In this document: piece by piece, positions 43,588-52,908 of the stretch
Numbering within the stretch: position 1 is the first letter of the stretch
How the letters are laid out: the number at the start of each line of letters is the position of its first letter
Source: Flavihumibacter profundi
Lineage (GTDB): Bacteria > Bacteroidota > Bacteroidia > Chitinophagales > Chitinophagaceae
Assembly (NCBI RefSeq): GCF_020076305.1
Contig: NZ_JAIQXE010000004.1
Location: 62,001-126,000, forward strand
Direction of reading: 5' to 3'
Length of the DNA stretch: 64,000 nucleotides
Made by a program: the position numbers and the translations under genes
The notes under the pieces: generated by a model
The model's database searches: none
What the model was told of the DNA's origin: nothing
What the model saw: only the letters and a program-made list of their open reading frames with translations

Positions 43588-45749
43588 GGCAAGGCAAAAG
43601 CAACATAGCTATCCCCTGATTTTGTTTTCAGTTTTCCACCCCCGCAGGCGATTACAATATATTGTTTGCCATTAACCGAGTAAACAGCCGGCGTTGCAAA
43701 TCCCGATGCAGGCAGGCCATACTCCCAAAGCAATTTCCCGGTGCGCTTATTAAATGCACGCATCTTAGCATCTTTTGTTGCCGCAATGAATACGAGTCCA
43801 CCTGCAGTAACAACCGGACCACCATAATTTTCCGTGCCGGTCCCGATCCCTTTTGCTTTCAATTCAGGTTCTGACCCGAGTGGAATTTTCCAGGCAATTT
43901 CACCTGTGTTTAAGTCAATGGCATTTAGCGTACCCCAGGGCGGACGGATAGCAGGCAAACCATTTTTAGCCAGGAACTTATTATACCCTGTACCGGTATA
44001 AGGGAGGTTTAGAAAGCTATCTATTACAACAGGGGTTAAGAATTTATTGGCCTGCTCCGCTTTATTCTCCAGGATAAAAGAAGCTACGGCTTTGCGTTCT
44101 TCCTCATTTAATTGTTTGAAGGCGGGCATCATGCGGCGGCCTCCCTGCAACAATTCAGTGAACTGCTGGTAATTGTAATTTTTGGGCACATTGGTTAAAG
44201 CAGGATAATTACCTCCACCTTCGCGGTTCGGGCCATGGCAATTCATGCAGTTCTGCCTGTAAATACGTTTACCGGCATCAAGCCATGTTTCGTGTTCCGC
44301 AATTTTCTCTGCATCCACCATGGTAAGTACCCATGCCATTTCATTTGCGTTCACGTATAATAATCCTGTTACCGGATCAAAAGCAGGTCCACCCCACTCC
44401 GCGCCCCCATCATAACCCGGAAAAATAATGGTGCCCTTTTTGGAAGGCGTGTTGAACATATGCCCTGTGCTGAGCGACGCCAGTACTTTTTTCAGGGATT
44501 CCTGTTCCTCTTCGGATAAGAGGTCGTTAATATCATCCGCAGATAAAGATTGCCTGACCAGCGGTGCAGGCTTTATTGGCCGGGGTTGCGTAGGCCAGGG
44601 CTTTTCACCCGCCAGGTCGGTAGCAGTGGGCACAGGCACCTCTTCAACCGGGAAAAGCGGTTCGCCTGTTAACCGGTCGAGTAAGAAAATATACCCGGTT
44701 TTCGTGGGCTGTGCAACTGCTTCGGTCTTTTTTCCTTTATGCATCACTGTTACAAGAGCCGGCGCTGCAGGAAGGTCGCGGTCCCACAGGTCGTGGCGCA
44801 CAGTTTGAAAATGCCAGATGTGCTTTCCTGTGGCTGCGTCGAGCGCAAGAAGGCAATTTGCAAACAGGTTAGCGCCTTTTCTCTTCCCGCCATAAAAATC
44901 ATAGGATGCCGATCCAACGGGAACAAACAGTATGCCTTTTGTTTCATCAAGCGTGAAACCAGTCCAGCAATTTGCTCCACCTATATGTTTCCATGCTTCG
45001 GGGTCCTCCCAGGTTTCGTAACCTGGTTCCCCTGGCTGTGGAATAGTATGGAAGATCCATTCTTGTTTTCCAGAGTGAACATTGTAAGCACGGATATGTC
45101 CGGGTGCTGCATTCGGCCCTTCATCCACCCTGGATCCGATTATGATCAGGTCTTTATAAATAATACCGGGGGAAGTGTACGTAATATATAAGTCTTTTAC
45201 ATCGCGTCCAAGGCCATCATGCAGGTCGAGTTTGCCTTTTTGCCCAAATGCAGTATCAGGCTTCCCGGTCTTTGCGTCAACGGAGTGCAGGTAAGGACCG
45301 GCGGTAAAAAAGATACGCTGGTCAGTACCGTTTGAATAGTAGGTAATACCACGGATATTGTTCATAACAAAAAATCCGGCATCGCCACCAGGTTCGCCTG
45401 AAGGGTTGAAAGTCCAGATGGGCGTACCTTTTCCCGCATCAATCGCAAATACTTTTTGTTGAGGTGTAGTGCCGTATAATACACCATTGATGATAATCGG
45501 GTTGCATTGGATTTGGGAAAAATGAGCCGCATCTGCATCACCGGTATGGTATGTCCAGGCTATTTCCAGTTGTTGTACATTACTGGTATCAACCTGCGAG
45601 AGATCTGAATAACGCGTGCCTTCTTTGGAACCGCCATAAATTTCCCACCCTTTTGAACTTGTTGATGCAGGGGTTGATTCCTTACAGGATGGCATAGCCG
45701 CAAACATCCCAAAAACCAACAATAGGTTCCAGGCCAAAATGTTTTTCAT
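43584..45749 (-). CDS. PQQ-dependent dehydrogenase lipoprotein with inserted cytochrome c domain
   Basis: A 721-aa secreted quinoprotein, probably an alcohol or sugar dehydrogenase. Lipobox MPSC follows the signal (MKNILAWNLLLVFGMFAA). Beta-propeller blades (AWTYHTGDAD, GKHIWHFQTVRHDLWDRD) cover residues 50-480. A heme-binding CMNCH near residue 500 and MMPAFKQLNEEERKAV begin a cytochrome c domain of about 90 residues, then propeller motifs resume (LNTGEIAWKIPLGS, RTGKLLWEYGLP) to the end. The cytochrome is thus inside the propeller rather than at the C-terminus. It is lipid-anchored and may pass electrons to a membrane cytochrome. Confidence 0.85.
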   Translation of the reverse strand: MKNILAWNLLLVFGMFAAMPSCKESTPASTSSKGWEIYGGSKEGTRYSDLSQVDTSNVQQLEIAWTYHTGDADAAHFSQIQCNPIIINGVLYGTTPQQKVFAIDAGKGTPIWTFNPSGEPGGDAGFFVMNNIRGITYYSNGTDQRIFFTAGPYLHSVDAKTGKPDTAFGQKGKLDLHDGLGRDVKDLYITYTSPGIIYKDLIIIGSRVDEGPNAAPGHIRAYNVHSGKQEWIFHTIPQPGEPGYETWEDPEAWKHIGGANCWTGFTLDETKGILFVPVGSASYDFYGGKRKGANLFANCLLALDAATGKHIWHFQTVRHDLWDRDLPAAPALVTVMHKGKKTEAVAQPTKTGYIFLLDRLTGEPLFPVEEVPVPTATDLAGEKPWPTQPRPIKPAPLVRQSLSADDINDLLSEEEQESLKKVLASLSTGHMFNTPSKKGTIIFPGYDGGAEWGGPAFDPVTGLLYVNANEMAWVLTMVDAEKIAEHETWLDAGKRIYRQNCMNCHGPNREGGGNYPALTNVPKNYNYQQFTELLQGGRRMMPAFKQLNEEERKAVASFILENKAEQANKFLTPVVIDSFLNLPYTGTGYNKFLAKNGLPAIRPPWGTLNAIDLNTGEIAWKIPLGSEPELKAKGIGTGTENYGGPVVTAGGLVFIAATKDAKMRAFNKRTGKLLWEYGLPASGFATPAVYSVNGKQYIVIACGGGKLKTKSGDSYVAFALP

Positions 45750-45900
45750 CAGGTAATTTAAAAATTATTTTTCGGGGAATTTCAATTCACCCAGGAATGA
45801 GTTCAAGGAAAATATCCTTCATTTACTTCCCATGGTTTTGCGATCAGGAAACTGGTTGTGGGTAAGAAGGGCAGCATTGCCAGAAACATCCGGCCTGGTT

Positions 45901-45915
45901 CTATATATTATATAG
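45901..45915. promoter_or_regulatory. Perfect 15-bp palindrome, possible operator
   Basis: CTATATATTATATAG is a perfect inverted repeat (7-1-7). It lies in the 236-base gap between the PQQ gene start (45749) and the methyltransferase end (45986). AT-rich palindromes can arise by chance. Confidence 0.25.
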
Positions 45916-45985
45916 ATAAACAGGGAGCGATAAATCAGAAAGGGAATTCAGAGCAATCATTGTTGGTCAATCACCGGTTAATTAC

Positions 45986-47152
45986 TCATGGTTTATGCAG
46001 CAGTGCCACGAACATGGTGTCGGCATGGTCTTCAACACCATCAATAATGTGTTGCCTTATCAATTGGAGAGAATTATCCTGGAGCAGGAAAGCAATATTC
46101 CCTTCATTTTCCTCGCGGAAAACTGAACAGGTTATGTACAAAAAGTACCCGCCGGGTAAAAGCTTTTTTAGGGCGTTACCGGCTATTTTTCGTTGCAGGG
46201 CACTGAAGGTGGAAATGGAAGCGGGATCAAAGCAGGTTAACTGTTCAGGGGTTCGCGACCAGGTTCCGCTGCCGCTGCAGGGCACATCGGCAATGATGAA
46301 ATCCTGTTGTGGAATGGATGCTTCCTGCTCCGAAAGGTCAACTGCAAAACGGTGGTAATTTTTGATCCCGGCGTACCGGAACCGTTCGGTAAGGTTATGC
46401 AAAATTGAAGTGCGCTTATCCGTTACTGTTAAGGAGGCTGAAGGGAATTTATCGATCGCCATAATACTTTTTCCACCGCTTGCCGCACAGGCGTCCCATA
46501 TCCTGAAAGGGTCCTTTTTAACAAGTGCCGGTGATAATAATTCAAACAATTCACCCACTTTTTGTGAACTAAGGTCCTGTATCACAACTTGTTTATTCAA
46601 CACAAAATGTTCTTCCACCTTAAATCCATTGGGCAGCCGGATACTATTTTCACCTACCAGTTTATATTCGATCCATTTAGATTCAAGCACGTTAATAACG
46701 GCATTCTTATGGCCGGGCCTTATCCTGATAAACAAATCGGGCTGGTGCAAATGGGAGAGTGAAAAAGAACCGGCATCAATGCCTGCACTTAAAGCATCCG
46801 TCCAGGGAAATATAGCCAGTTCATGTTCACCGCATCCTGCAAGCAAACATTTTTCTGCCAGCGGCAAAATGGCTTTTTCATTCCAATCTGGTTTCAGCGC
46901 TCCCAACAAAGGATTGGGTGTATCGGAACATAAAAACAACCCGGTCAGCATGCGTTGCTCAGGTGGCCACTGTTGCAGGGTGTGGCCCATGCGAAACCAG
47001 CAGTAACACAATTGCAATATTTGTTTGCGATCGCGCGAACCGTGTTTTTTATGTGCGCTGAAATAGGTTTTTGAATAATGAACAAAAGGCATGTCACCCT
47101 TATAGGATTGAACCAGTTGAAGGGCTGTCTGAACGTGTGCTGCGGCAAACAT
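45986..47152 (-). CDS. RsmB/NOP2-family rRNA or tRNA (cytosine-5) methyltransferase
   Basis: A 388-aa SAM-dependent RNA m5C methyltransferase. It contains the SAM motif WDACAASGGKSIMAID, the catalytic motif DVPCSGSGTWSR (about residue 290) and the second cysteine motif YITCSVFREENEGN (about residue 340), both needed for the reaction cycle. The N-terminal region (residues 1-100) resembles an NusB-like RNA-binding helical part (HYSKTYFSAHKKHGSRDR). It starts six bases after odhB's stop, so it may be co-transcribed with odhAB. It has no N-terminal PUA-type domain visible. Confidence 0.87.
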   Translation of the reverse strand: MFAAAHVQTALQLVQSYKGDMPFVHYSKTYFSAHKKHGSRDRKQILQLCYCWFRMGHTLQQWPPEQRMLTGLFLCSDTPNPLLGALKPDWNEKAILPLAEKCLLAGCGEHELAIFPWTDALSAGIDAGSFSLSHLHQPDLFIRIRPGHKNAVINVLESKWIEYKLVGENSIRLPNGFKVEEHFVLNKQVVIQDLSSQKVGELFELLSPALVKKDPFRIWDACAASGGKSIMAIDKFPSASLTVTDKRTSILHNLTERFRYAGIKNYHRFAVDLSEQEASIPQQDFIIADVPCSGSGTWSRTPEQLTCFDPASISTFSALQRKIAGNALKKLLPGGYFLYITCSVFREENEGNIAFLLQDNSLQLIRQHIIDGVEDHADTMFVALLHKP

Positions 47153-47158
47153 GGTAAG

Positions 47159-48703
47159 TTAAACTTCCAGTAAGGTCTTCACCGGATCTTTACCGAATAA
47201 CAATAATTCAGGGGCTTCCAGCAGTTCTTTTACGCGTACCAAAAAACTTACCGATTCACGGCCGTCAATAATACGGTGATCATAACTCAGTGCCAGGTAC
47301 ATCATTTGTTTGACAACTACCTGTCCGTTTACTGCCATGGGACGTTCCTGTATTTTATGCATGCCCAGGATGGCAGACTGAGGAATATTGATAATCGGAG
47401 TACTCATCAGTGACCCGAACACACCACCATTGGTGATAGTGAAAGTTCCACCCTGCATTTCATCCATAGACAGCTTATTGTCGCGGGCCTTGCCAGCCAG
47501 TTCAACCACTTTCTTCTCAATGCCTGCCATACTAAGGCTTTCGGCATTCCTGATTACAGGAACTACCAGGCCTTTAGGTGCAGATACTGCAATGGATACA
47601 TCGCAATAATCGTGATAGATGATGGAATCACCATCGATATAAGCATTTACGGCAGGCCATTCCTGCAGTGCATAGCAAACTGCTTTGGTAAAAAAGCTCA
47701 TAAAGCCCAGGTTAACACCGTGGATCTCTTTGAACTTGTCTTTGTATTTCGCGCGGATCGCCATAATCGGGCCCATATCTACTTCATTAAAAGTAGTGAG
47801 CATGGCTGTTGTGTTCTTTGCTTCTACAAGGCGGCGTGATACTGTTTTGCGAAGGTTGCTCATCTTCTCACGCTTCTCATTGCGGGTGAACATTTCAGCG
47901 CCTGGTTTGCGACCCGGGTTATTCAGGGCATCAAGCACATCACTCTTCATGATCTTTCCTCCGGTACCTGTTGCAGTAACTGATTTGGGATCGAGTTTTT
48001 TATCAGCGATGATCGCTGCGGCAACGGGACTTGCTTTCAAATCACCCGGTGTTGCTGTTACCGGTGCATTCGCTGCAGCAGGCTGGGCTATAGTTGCTGC
48101 AGGTGCCGGAGCACTAACAATTACCGGTACCGGTATATCGGAATTGATGCTGGCAAGCACTGCGCCAATTTTCAACACCTCACCCTCTTTAGCCACCCGG
48201 GAAATTTGTCCGGCTATTTCAGCATTCAATTCAAAAGTGGCTTTCTCACTTTCCAGTTCGCAAATCACGTCATCCAGTTGCACTAAATCACCATCTTTCT
48301 TTAACCATTTAACCAGGGTAACTTCTGATATAGATTCACCAACAACCGGAACCTTAACTTCAATAATACCTTTCCCGGCCGCTTTTGCCGGGATTGCTTC
48401 AATTTCAAATTCAACAACAGGTGCTGCATTTACAGGCACCGCAGCAGGAGCTGCGCCGGCAGGGGCTGCAGCTTTATCGTCAATCGTTGCCACCACATCA
48501 CCAATTTTCAGCGTATCTCCCTCGGCAGCCTTAGTGCTTAATACACCGGCCTGCTCAGCATTCAATTCAAAAGTTGCTTTCTCGCTTTCAAGTTCTGCGA
48601 TCACTTCATCACGCTGAACATAGGCGCCATCCGGTTTTAACCATTTTACAAGGGTTACTTCTGTAATAGACTCCCCAACTGTTGGAACTTTTATATCAAT
48701 CAT
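47159..48703 (-). CDS. odhB: 2-oxoglutarate dehydrogenase E2, dihydrolipoamide succinyltransferase
   Basis: A 514-aa core subunit of the 2-oxoglutarate dehydrogenase complex. It has two tandem lipoyl domains, each with the lipoylated lysine in [13 protein letters not shown], linked by Ala/Pro-rich linkers, then a peripheral-subunit-binding domain ([20 protein letters not shown]) and the catalytic acyltransferase domain ending [16 protein letters not shown], with the catalytic His. E2 of this complex usually has one lipoyl domain. The ATG at 48703 starts [13 protein letters not shown]. It is 56 bases downstream of odhA. Confidence 0.94.
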   Translation of the reverse strand: MIDIKVPTVGESITEVTLVKWLKPDGAYVQRDEVIAELESEKATFELNAEQAGVLSTKAAEGDTLKIGDVVATIDDKAAAPAGAAPAAVPVNAAPVVEFEIEAIPAKAAGKGIIEVKVPVVGESISEVTLVKWLKKDGDLVQLDDVICELESEKATFELNAEIAGQISRVAKEGEVLKIGAVLASINSDIPVPVIVSAPAPAATIAQPAAANAPVTATPGDLKASPVAAAIIADKKLDPKSVTATGTGGKIMKSDVLDALNNPGRKPGAEMFTRNEKREKMSNLRKTVSRRLVEAKNTTAMLTTFNEVDMGPIMAIRAKYKDKFKEIHGVNLGFMSFFTKAVCYALQEWPAVNAYIDGDSIIYHDYCDVSIAVSAPKGLVVPVIRNAESLSMAGIEKKVVELAGKARDNKLSMDEMQGGTFTITNGGVFGSLMSTPIINIPQSAILGMHKIQERPMAVNGQVVVKQMMYLALSYDHRIIDGRESVSFLVRVKELLEAPELLLFGKDPVKTLLEV

Positions 48704-48759
48704 ACAAAATAATTCAAGAATCAAAATTTATACCTGCAAAATTCACGAAAGGTCATTCC

Positions 48760-51504
48760 CTAAATAGTAAAGGCCGTATCAATAATTTCTGCCTGCTCCT
48801 GTGCATGGACTTTCGCATAGCCTGTAGCGGTAGATGCACTCGGCTGGCGACTGATCACACCAAAATTTATAGATGGCAGGTTCATTTTCAGGAATGACGC
48901 AGCACCCATATTAAGGGGCTCTTCCTGCACCCAGAACCAGGTAGCTTTATTGTATTTATGGTAAAGGGCATCCAATTGTTTTTGTGGCAAAGGATACAAT
49001 TGTTCCACTCTTATGACCGCCACGTCTTTAGCCTGGTCTTTCTGCTGGCGGGCAGCCAGGTCAAAATATACTTTTCCGCTACAGAACAGCACTTTCTTCA
49101 CGCTTGCCCCATCCTTTACAAATGAATCGTCAATCACTTCCTTAAATGCACCTTGTGTAAACTCATCTTTTAAAGAATAGGATTCCGGCAAACGAAGGTT
49201 GGCTTTCGGGGAAAAATTGATCATTGGTTTGCGGAATGGCCAGGCCAGTTGCCTGCGCAGTGCGTGGAAGAAATTTGCTGCAGTGGTAATATTGGTCACC
49301 ACCATATTCTGCTCGGCACATAATTGCAAATACCTTTCCATCCGGGCTGAACTGTGTTCAGGTCCCTGTCCTTCGTATCCGTGTGGCAACAGCATTACCA
49401 CCCCATTCATCCGGTTCCATTTCTGTTCACCGGCTGCGATGAACTGGTCGATCATGGTTTGCGCACCATTGGAAAAATCTCCGAACTGGGCTTCCCACAG
49501 CACAAGGCCGTTGGGATTAGCCATCGCATAACCATACTCAAACCCGAGTACACCATATTCACTCAGCAGGGAATTATATATCCTGAATTTCCCGGTTGCC
49601 CCTTCAATACGGCTCAGCCGGTTGTAGGCCTGGTCTGTTTCCTCATCCCTTAATACTGCATGGCGGTGACTGAAGGTTCCGCGCTTAACATCCTGTCCAC
49701 TCATCCTGACATCCTTACCATCCAACAGCAGGCTGGCATAGGCCATCAGTTCACCTGTTGCCCAGTCGAGCTTTGCTTCTTCCCGGAATAGCTTCAGTTT
49801 GTCCTGCAGGATTTTCTCCACTTTTTTCAGTGGTTTGAAATCAGCAGGCCATTGCATGATACTATTAAATAATTTATCAAAATCAGCCGCGCTGATCGCT
49901 GTTTCCGGCGAGTGGTCAAAATCGTTTTCGGTAGAACGCCGCAGGCTTTTCCAGGCCAGTTCCGGCGGTTGGTATTTATAAGGCAGCGGGTTTTGCTTGA
50001 TCTCATCCAGCCTTTCCTGCAGGTCGGCCCAGAATTTCTTTTCCATATCCTGCGCCATTTGCCTGGCATCAGCTTCCCCATTTTCCAACAGGTAACGCGT
50101 ATATACTTCCCTGGGGTTTTGGTGCTTTTCGATCAGGCTATACAAATGGGGTTGGGTAAACTTCGGATCGTCGCCTTCATTGTGGCCGTGGCGGCGATAA
50201 CAAACCATATCAATGAAAATATCTGAATTAAATTCCTGGCGGTAGCGGGTCGCTATCTCTACGCATTTAATTACGGCTTCTGCATCATCGCCATTTACGT
50301 GGAAAACAGGCGCCTGGACAGTTGCAGCCAGCGACGTACAATAATCGGAGCTGCGGGCGTCTTCAAAATCCGTGGTAAACCCGATCTGGTTATTGATCAC
50401 AAAATGGATCGTTCCACCAGTATAATAACCTTCCAGGTTGCTCATCTGCAATACTTCGTATACTATACCCTGTCCGGCTATTGACGCATCTCCATGAATC
50501 AGTATCGGTAATATTTTATCGTATTCACTTTCGTACAGAACATCCGCCTTGGCACGTGCGAACCCGATAACAACCGGGTCTACAGCTTCAAGGTGTGAAG
50601 GGTTGGGTGTAAGTTTAAGGTGCATGGTTTTCCCTTCAGGGGTTGTAATATCACTACCATATCCCATATGGTATTTCACATCCCCGCTACCCATGGTCTG
50701 GTCCATTACCTGGGTGCCTTCAAACTCACTGAAAATATTCTCATAGGTTTTACCCATGATATTGGCGAGGATATTCAGCCTTCCCCGGTGGGCCATGCCT
50801 ATAACAACTTCCTGCACATCCAGGGCACCGGCAGTGTTAATAATCGCATCCAGGGCTGCAATGGTAGTTTCGCCGCCTTCCAGGGAAAACCTTTTCTGCC
50901 CTACATATTTGGTGTGGAGGAATTTTTCAAAAATTACGCCCTGGTTCAGTTTTTCCAGGATACGCTTCCTTTTTTCGATCGGCATCGGCTGGCCAAATTC
51001 CTTTTCCATGGCATTGGTAAGGAAATCAACTTTTTTCTGGTTGCTGATGTATTTGAATTCGATACCTACATGGTTCGCATAGGATTTCTCCAGGTGGTCC
51101 AGGATATTCCTCAGGGAAGTAGTACCCAGGCCAAGCCTTGTGCCGGCATAAAATTGCTTGTCGAGGTCTGCCTCGGTGAATCCAAAAAATTCCAGGTCCA
51201 GGTTGGCGCCCCGGTCCTTGCGTGGGCGAATAGGATTGGTGCGGGCCAGTAAATGGCCTTTATTGCGGTAACCAAGGATCAGGCGGTAGGCACTGATTTC
51301 CTTTTTAATATCGAGGTCAGCAGGCAACCCGGCGCCGGTAGCGGCGGCTTGTCCATTGGGGGCAACATGCCCTACGGCAAAATCAAAACCTTCAAAAAAT
51401 TTCCGGTATTCTGGGTCAACGCTGGCAGGATCTTTCACAAAATCCTGATACAGAGCTTCTATGGCAGCCGGGGACGAGTTGGTGATGTATGAGAAATCCT
51501 TCAT
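48760..51504 (-). CDS. odhA: 2-oxoglutarate dehydrogenase E1 component
   Basis: A 914-aa thiamine-diphosphate enzyme that decarboxylates 2-oxoglutarate in the TCA cycle. It starts MKDFSYITNSSPAAIEALYQ, and shows KFLHTKYVGQKRFSLEGGE, MAHRGRLNILANI, the ThDP motif HGDASIAGQGIVYE with NNQIGFTT, YRRHGHNEGDDPKFTQP and the transketolase-like C-terminal part (LLPHGYEGQGPEHSSARMER). The ATG at 51504 is preferred over the frame start at 51531. It heads the odhA-odhB unit. Confidence 0.96.
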   Translation of the reverse strand: MKDFSYITNSSPAAIEALYQDFVKDPASVDPEYRKFFEGFDFAVGHVAPNGQAAATGAGLPADLDIKKEISAYRLILGYRNKGHLLARTNPIRPRKDRGANLDLEFFGFTEADLDKQFYAGTRLGLGTTSLRNILDHLEKSYANHVGIEFKYISNQKKVDFLTNAMEKEFGQPMPIEKRKRILEKLNQGVIFEKFLHTKYVGQKRFSLEGGETTIAALDAIINTAGALDVQEVVIGMAHRGRLNILANIMGKTYENIFSEFEGTQVMDQTMGSGDVKYHMGYGSDITTPEGKTMHLKLTPNPSHLEAVDPVVIGFARAKADVLYESEYDKILPILIHGDASIAGQGIVYEVLQMSNLEGYYTGGTIHFVINNQIGFTTDFEDARSSDYCTSLAATVQAPVFHVNGDDAEAVIKCVEIATRYRQEFNSDIFIDMVCYRRHGHNEGDDPKFTQPHLYSLIEKHQNPREVYTRYLLENGEADARQMAQDMEKKFWADLQERLDEIKQNPLPYKYQPPELAWKSLRRSTENDFDHSPETAISAADFDKLFNSIMQWPADFKPLKKVEKILQDKLKLFREEAKLDWATGELMAYASLLLDGKDVRMSGQDVKRGTFSHRHAVLRDEETDQAYNRLSRIEGATGKFRIYNSLLSEYGVLGFEYGYAMANPNGLVLWEAQFGDFSNGAQTMIDQFIAAGEQKWNRMNGVVMLLPHGYEGQGPEHSSARMERYLQLCAEQNMVVTNITTAANFFHALRRQLAWPFRKPMINFSPKANLRLPESYSLKDEFTQGAFKEVIDDSFVKDGASVKKVLFCSGKVYFDLAARQQKDQAKDVAVIRVEQLYPLPQKQLDALYHKYNKATWFWVQEEPLNMGAASFLKMNLPSINFGVISRQPSASTATGYAKVHAQEQAEIIDTAFTI

Positions 51505-51599
51505 ATGGATAGTCTGAAAATGGGTATGCAAATATCGGGAAATAACGGAGAAATCCGGTTTATGGTCTCTGGATTATGCCTGTAAAAAAGAAAGATTTA

Positions 51600-51631
51600 T
51601 TTGGATATTGATCAACTAGGGTTTACCTTTG
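51600..51631 (+). promoter_or_regulatory. rpsT promoter, complete Bacteroidota consensus
   Basis: TTTG (51600-51603), 20 bases, then TACCTTTG (51624-51631). The predicted start gives a leader of about 15 nt before the rpsT ATG at 51651. Confidence 0.8.
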
Positions 51632-51650
51632 CCGTCCTAAATTTTGAAGA

Positions 51651-51911
51651 ATGGCAAATCATAAGGCTACCAAAAAAGATATGCGCCAGGCAGAAAAGCG
51701 CCGCGATAGAAACCGTTATTACGGTAAAACTACCCGTAACGCAATCCGTGACCTGCGGACAATTGAAGAGAAGAAAGCCGTAGATGAGAAAATGCCCGAT
51801 GTATTATCTATGATCGATAAGCTGGCCAAGCGTGGAGTTATCCATAAGAACAAGGCAGCTAACCTGAAGAGCAAGCTTGCAAAGCGTGCGAACAAGTTAG
51901 CCGTAGCTTAA
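51651..51911 (+). CDS. rpsT: 30S ribosomal protein bS20
   Basis: An 86-aa basic helical protein that binds 16S rRNA. It starts [20 protein letters not shown] and contains [11 protein letters not shown] and [17 protein letters not shown], the bS20 hallmarks. It is a single-gene unit with its own promoter and terminator. Confidence 0.96.
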   Translation: MANHKATKKDMRQAEKRRDRNRYYGKTTRNAIRDLRTIEEKKAVDEKMPDVLSMIDKLAKRGVIHKNKAANLKSKLAKRANKLAVA

Positions 51912-51944
51912 TAGTCTGATTATCAACGCATTTGATCTTATATA

Positions 51945-51974
51945 GGGTCCTGTCTTTTGACAGGCCCCTTTTTT
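51945..51974 (+). terminator. Terminator of rpsT
   Basis: GGGTCCTGTC (51945-51954) pairs with GACAGGCCCC (51959-51968) with one mismatch and a 4-nt loop, followed by six T. Confidence 0.85.
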
Positions 51975-52090
51975 GTTTGTATCCTACTGAAGATCAATAG
52001 TTGGGTTAATTATGTGGCATAATCAGCCATAGGCCCAACCGAGGCAGGATATCCCCTGCCCCCCATCGTAATCCGTAATGACGGAACTGG

Positions 52091-52813
52091 TCAGTCTAAT
52101 TTATGGAGGTTACCACTACCCTTTATATCTGTTTTTAGCGCAGGGTTGCCTTTGTACCCAACATCGCCACTTCCTTTCACAGATACTTCAAGTGATTTGC
52201 TGGCATTTACCGTTGCATTGCCGCTGCCGTTTATGTCTATGGTTACGGTTTCAGCTTTAAGGTCTTCTGCCGTAAGGTCACCGCTGCCGGCCGTTTCCAG
52301 CGATACTGTGCGGGTTTCACCGGTTAACTTGATATTACCGCTGCCAAAGCTTTTGGCAATTACCTCAGGCACCTGGACCTGGAGGGTAATATCACCGCTG
52401 CCCCGTGTTCCGATGGTTAAGGAATTACTATCGGCAAGCAGGGTTTCGCTGGTAATATTTCCAGAACCATTTGACCACACTTCCTCAAATTCAGGCGAGG
52501 TTACCACAATTTTGATATCGCGTTTCGGATCAAGGCGAAAGCCTTCCTGGGTGCGGATTACCAGCGTATTGTTATCGATTTGGGTTTCGATATGCGGTGC
52601 AATATTTTCTTCAGCCTCAATCACCACTTCATGGGCCGGACCGGTTTTCAGGATAATATCAAAGGAGCCTTTTTGCTCAACCTTCCGGAAATCACCCGGA
52701 TTCCTGGTGTCAGTTGTCATATTGCCATTTCCATGGATGCGTTTACCCATACCAAAACGACAGGAAACCAGGGTAAAGCCCAGTAATGCAAAAAGAAGAA
52801 TTACGATTCTCAT
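52091..52813 (-). CDS. GIN-domain (DUF2807) lipoprotein
   Basis: A 240-aa lipoprotein, likely periplasmic or outer-membrane facing. The signal MRIVILLFALLGFTLVSC ends in the lipobox LVSC. The rest is a right-handed beta-helix-like auto-transporter adhesin head GIN domain, with repeated GSGN/GSGD motifs (NGSGNITSE, RGSGDITLQ, FGSGNIKL, AGSGDLTAE, NGSGNATV, KGSGDVGY, KGSGNLHK) roughly every 18-25 residues. Function is unknown; such proteins are very common in Bacteroidota. It lies convergent with rpsT and divergent from guaA. Confidence 0.87.
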   Translation of the reverse strand: MRIVILLFALLGFTLVSCRFGMGKRIHGNGNMTTDTRNPGDFRKVEQKGSFDIILKTGPAHEVVIEAEENIAPHIETQIDNNTLVIRTQEGFRLDPKRDIKIVVTSPEFEEVWSNGSGNITSETLLADSNSLTIGTRGSGDITLQVQVPEVIAKSFGSGNIKLTGETRTVSLETAGSGDLTAEDLKAETVTIDINGSGNATVNASKSLEVSVKGSGDVGYKGNPALKTDIKGSGNLHKLD

Positions 52814-52893
52814 ATCTTGAGGTTTTATGGAAAATTAAAAATATATCCTATCAGACTACCTAACCCAAAAAAAGGTTACTATTCAGGAAATTA

Positions 52894-52901
52894 TATCTTT
52901 G
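52894..52901 (+). promoter_or_regulatory. Putative -7 element for guaA
   Basis: TATCTTTG matches TAnnTTTG with only seven bases to the guaA ATG at 52909, predicting an almost leaderless mRNA. No clear -33 TTTG. Confidence 0.55.
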
Positions 52902-52908
52902 CGCCACC

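Noticed and set aside
46362-47006. Open frame of about 214 codons antisense to the RsmB-like gene.
   Set aside because: Shadow of a gene with all catalytic motifs; composition is not protein-like.
47685-48617. Long open frame antisense to odhB (about 310 codons).
   Set aside because: It mirrors the Ala/Pro/Val-rich odhB coding sequence, has low-complexity Ser/Ala/Pro content and no family motif. odhB is certain.
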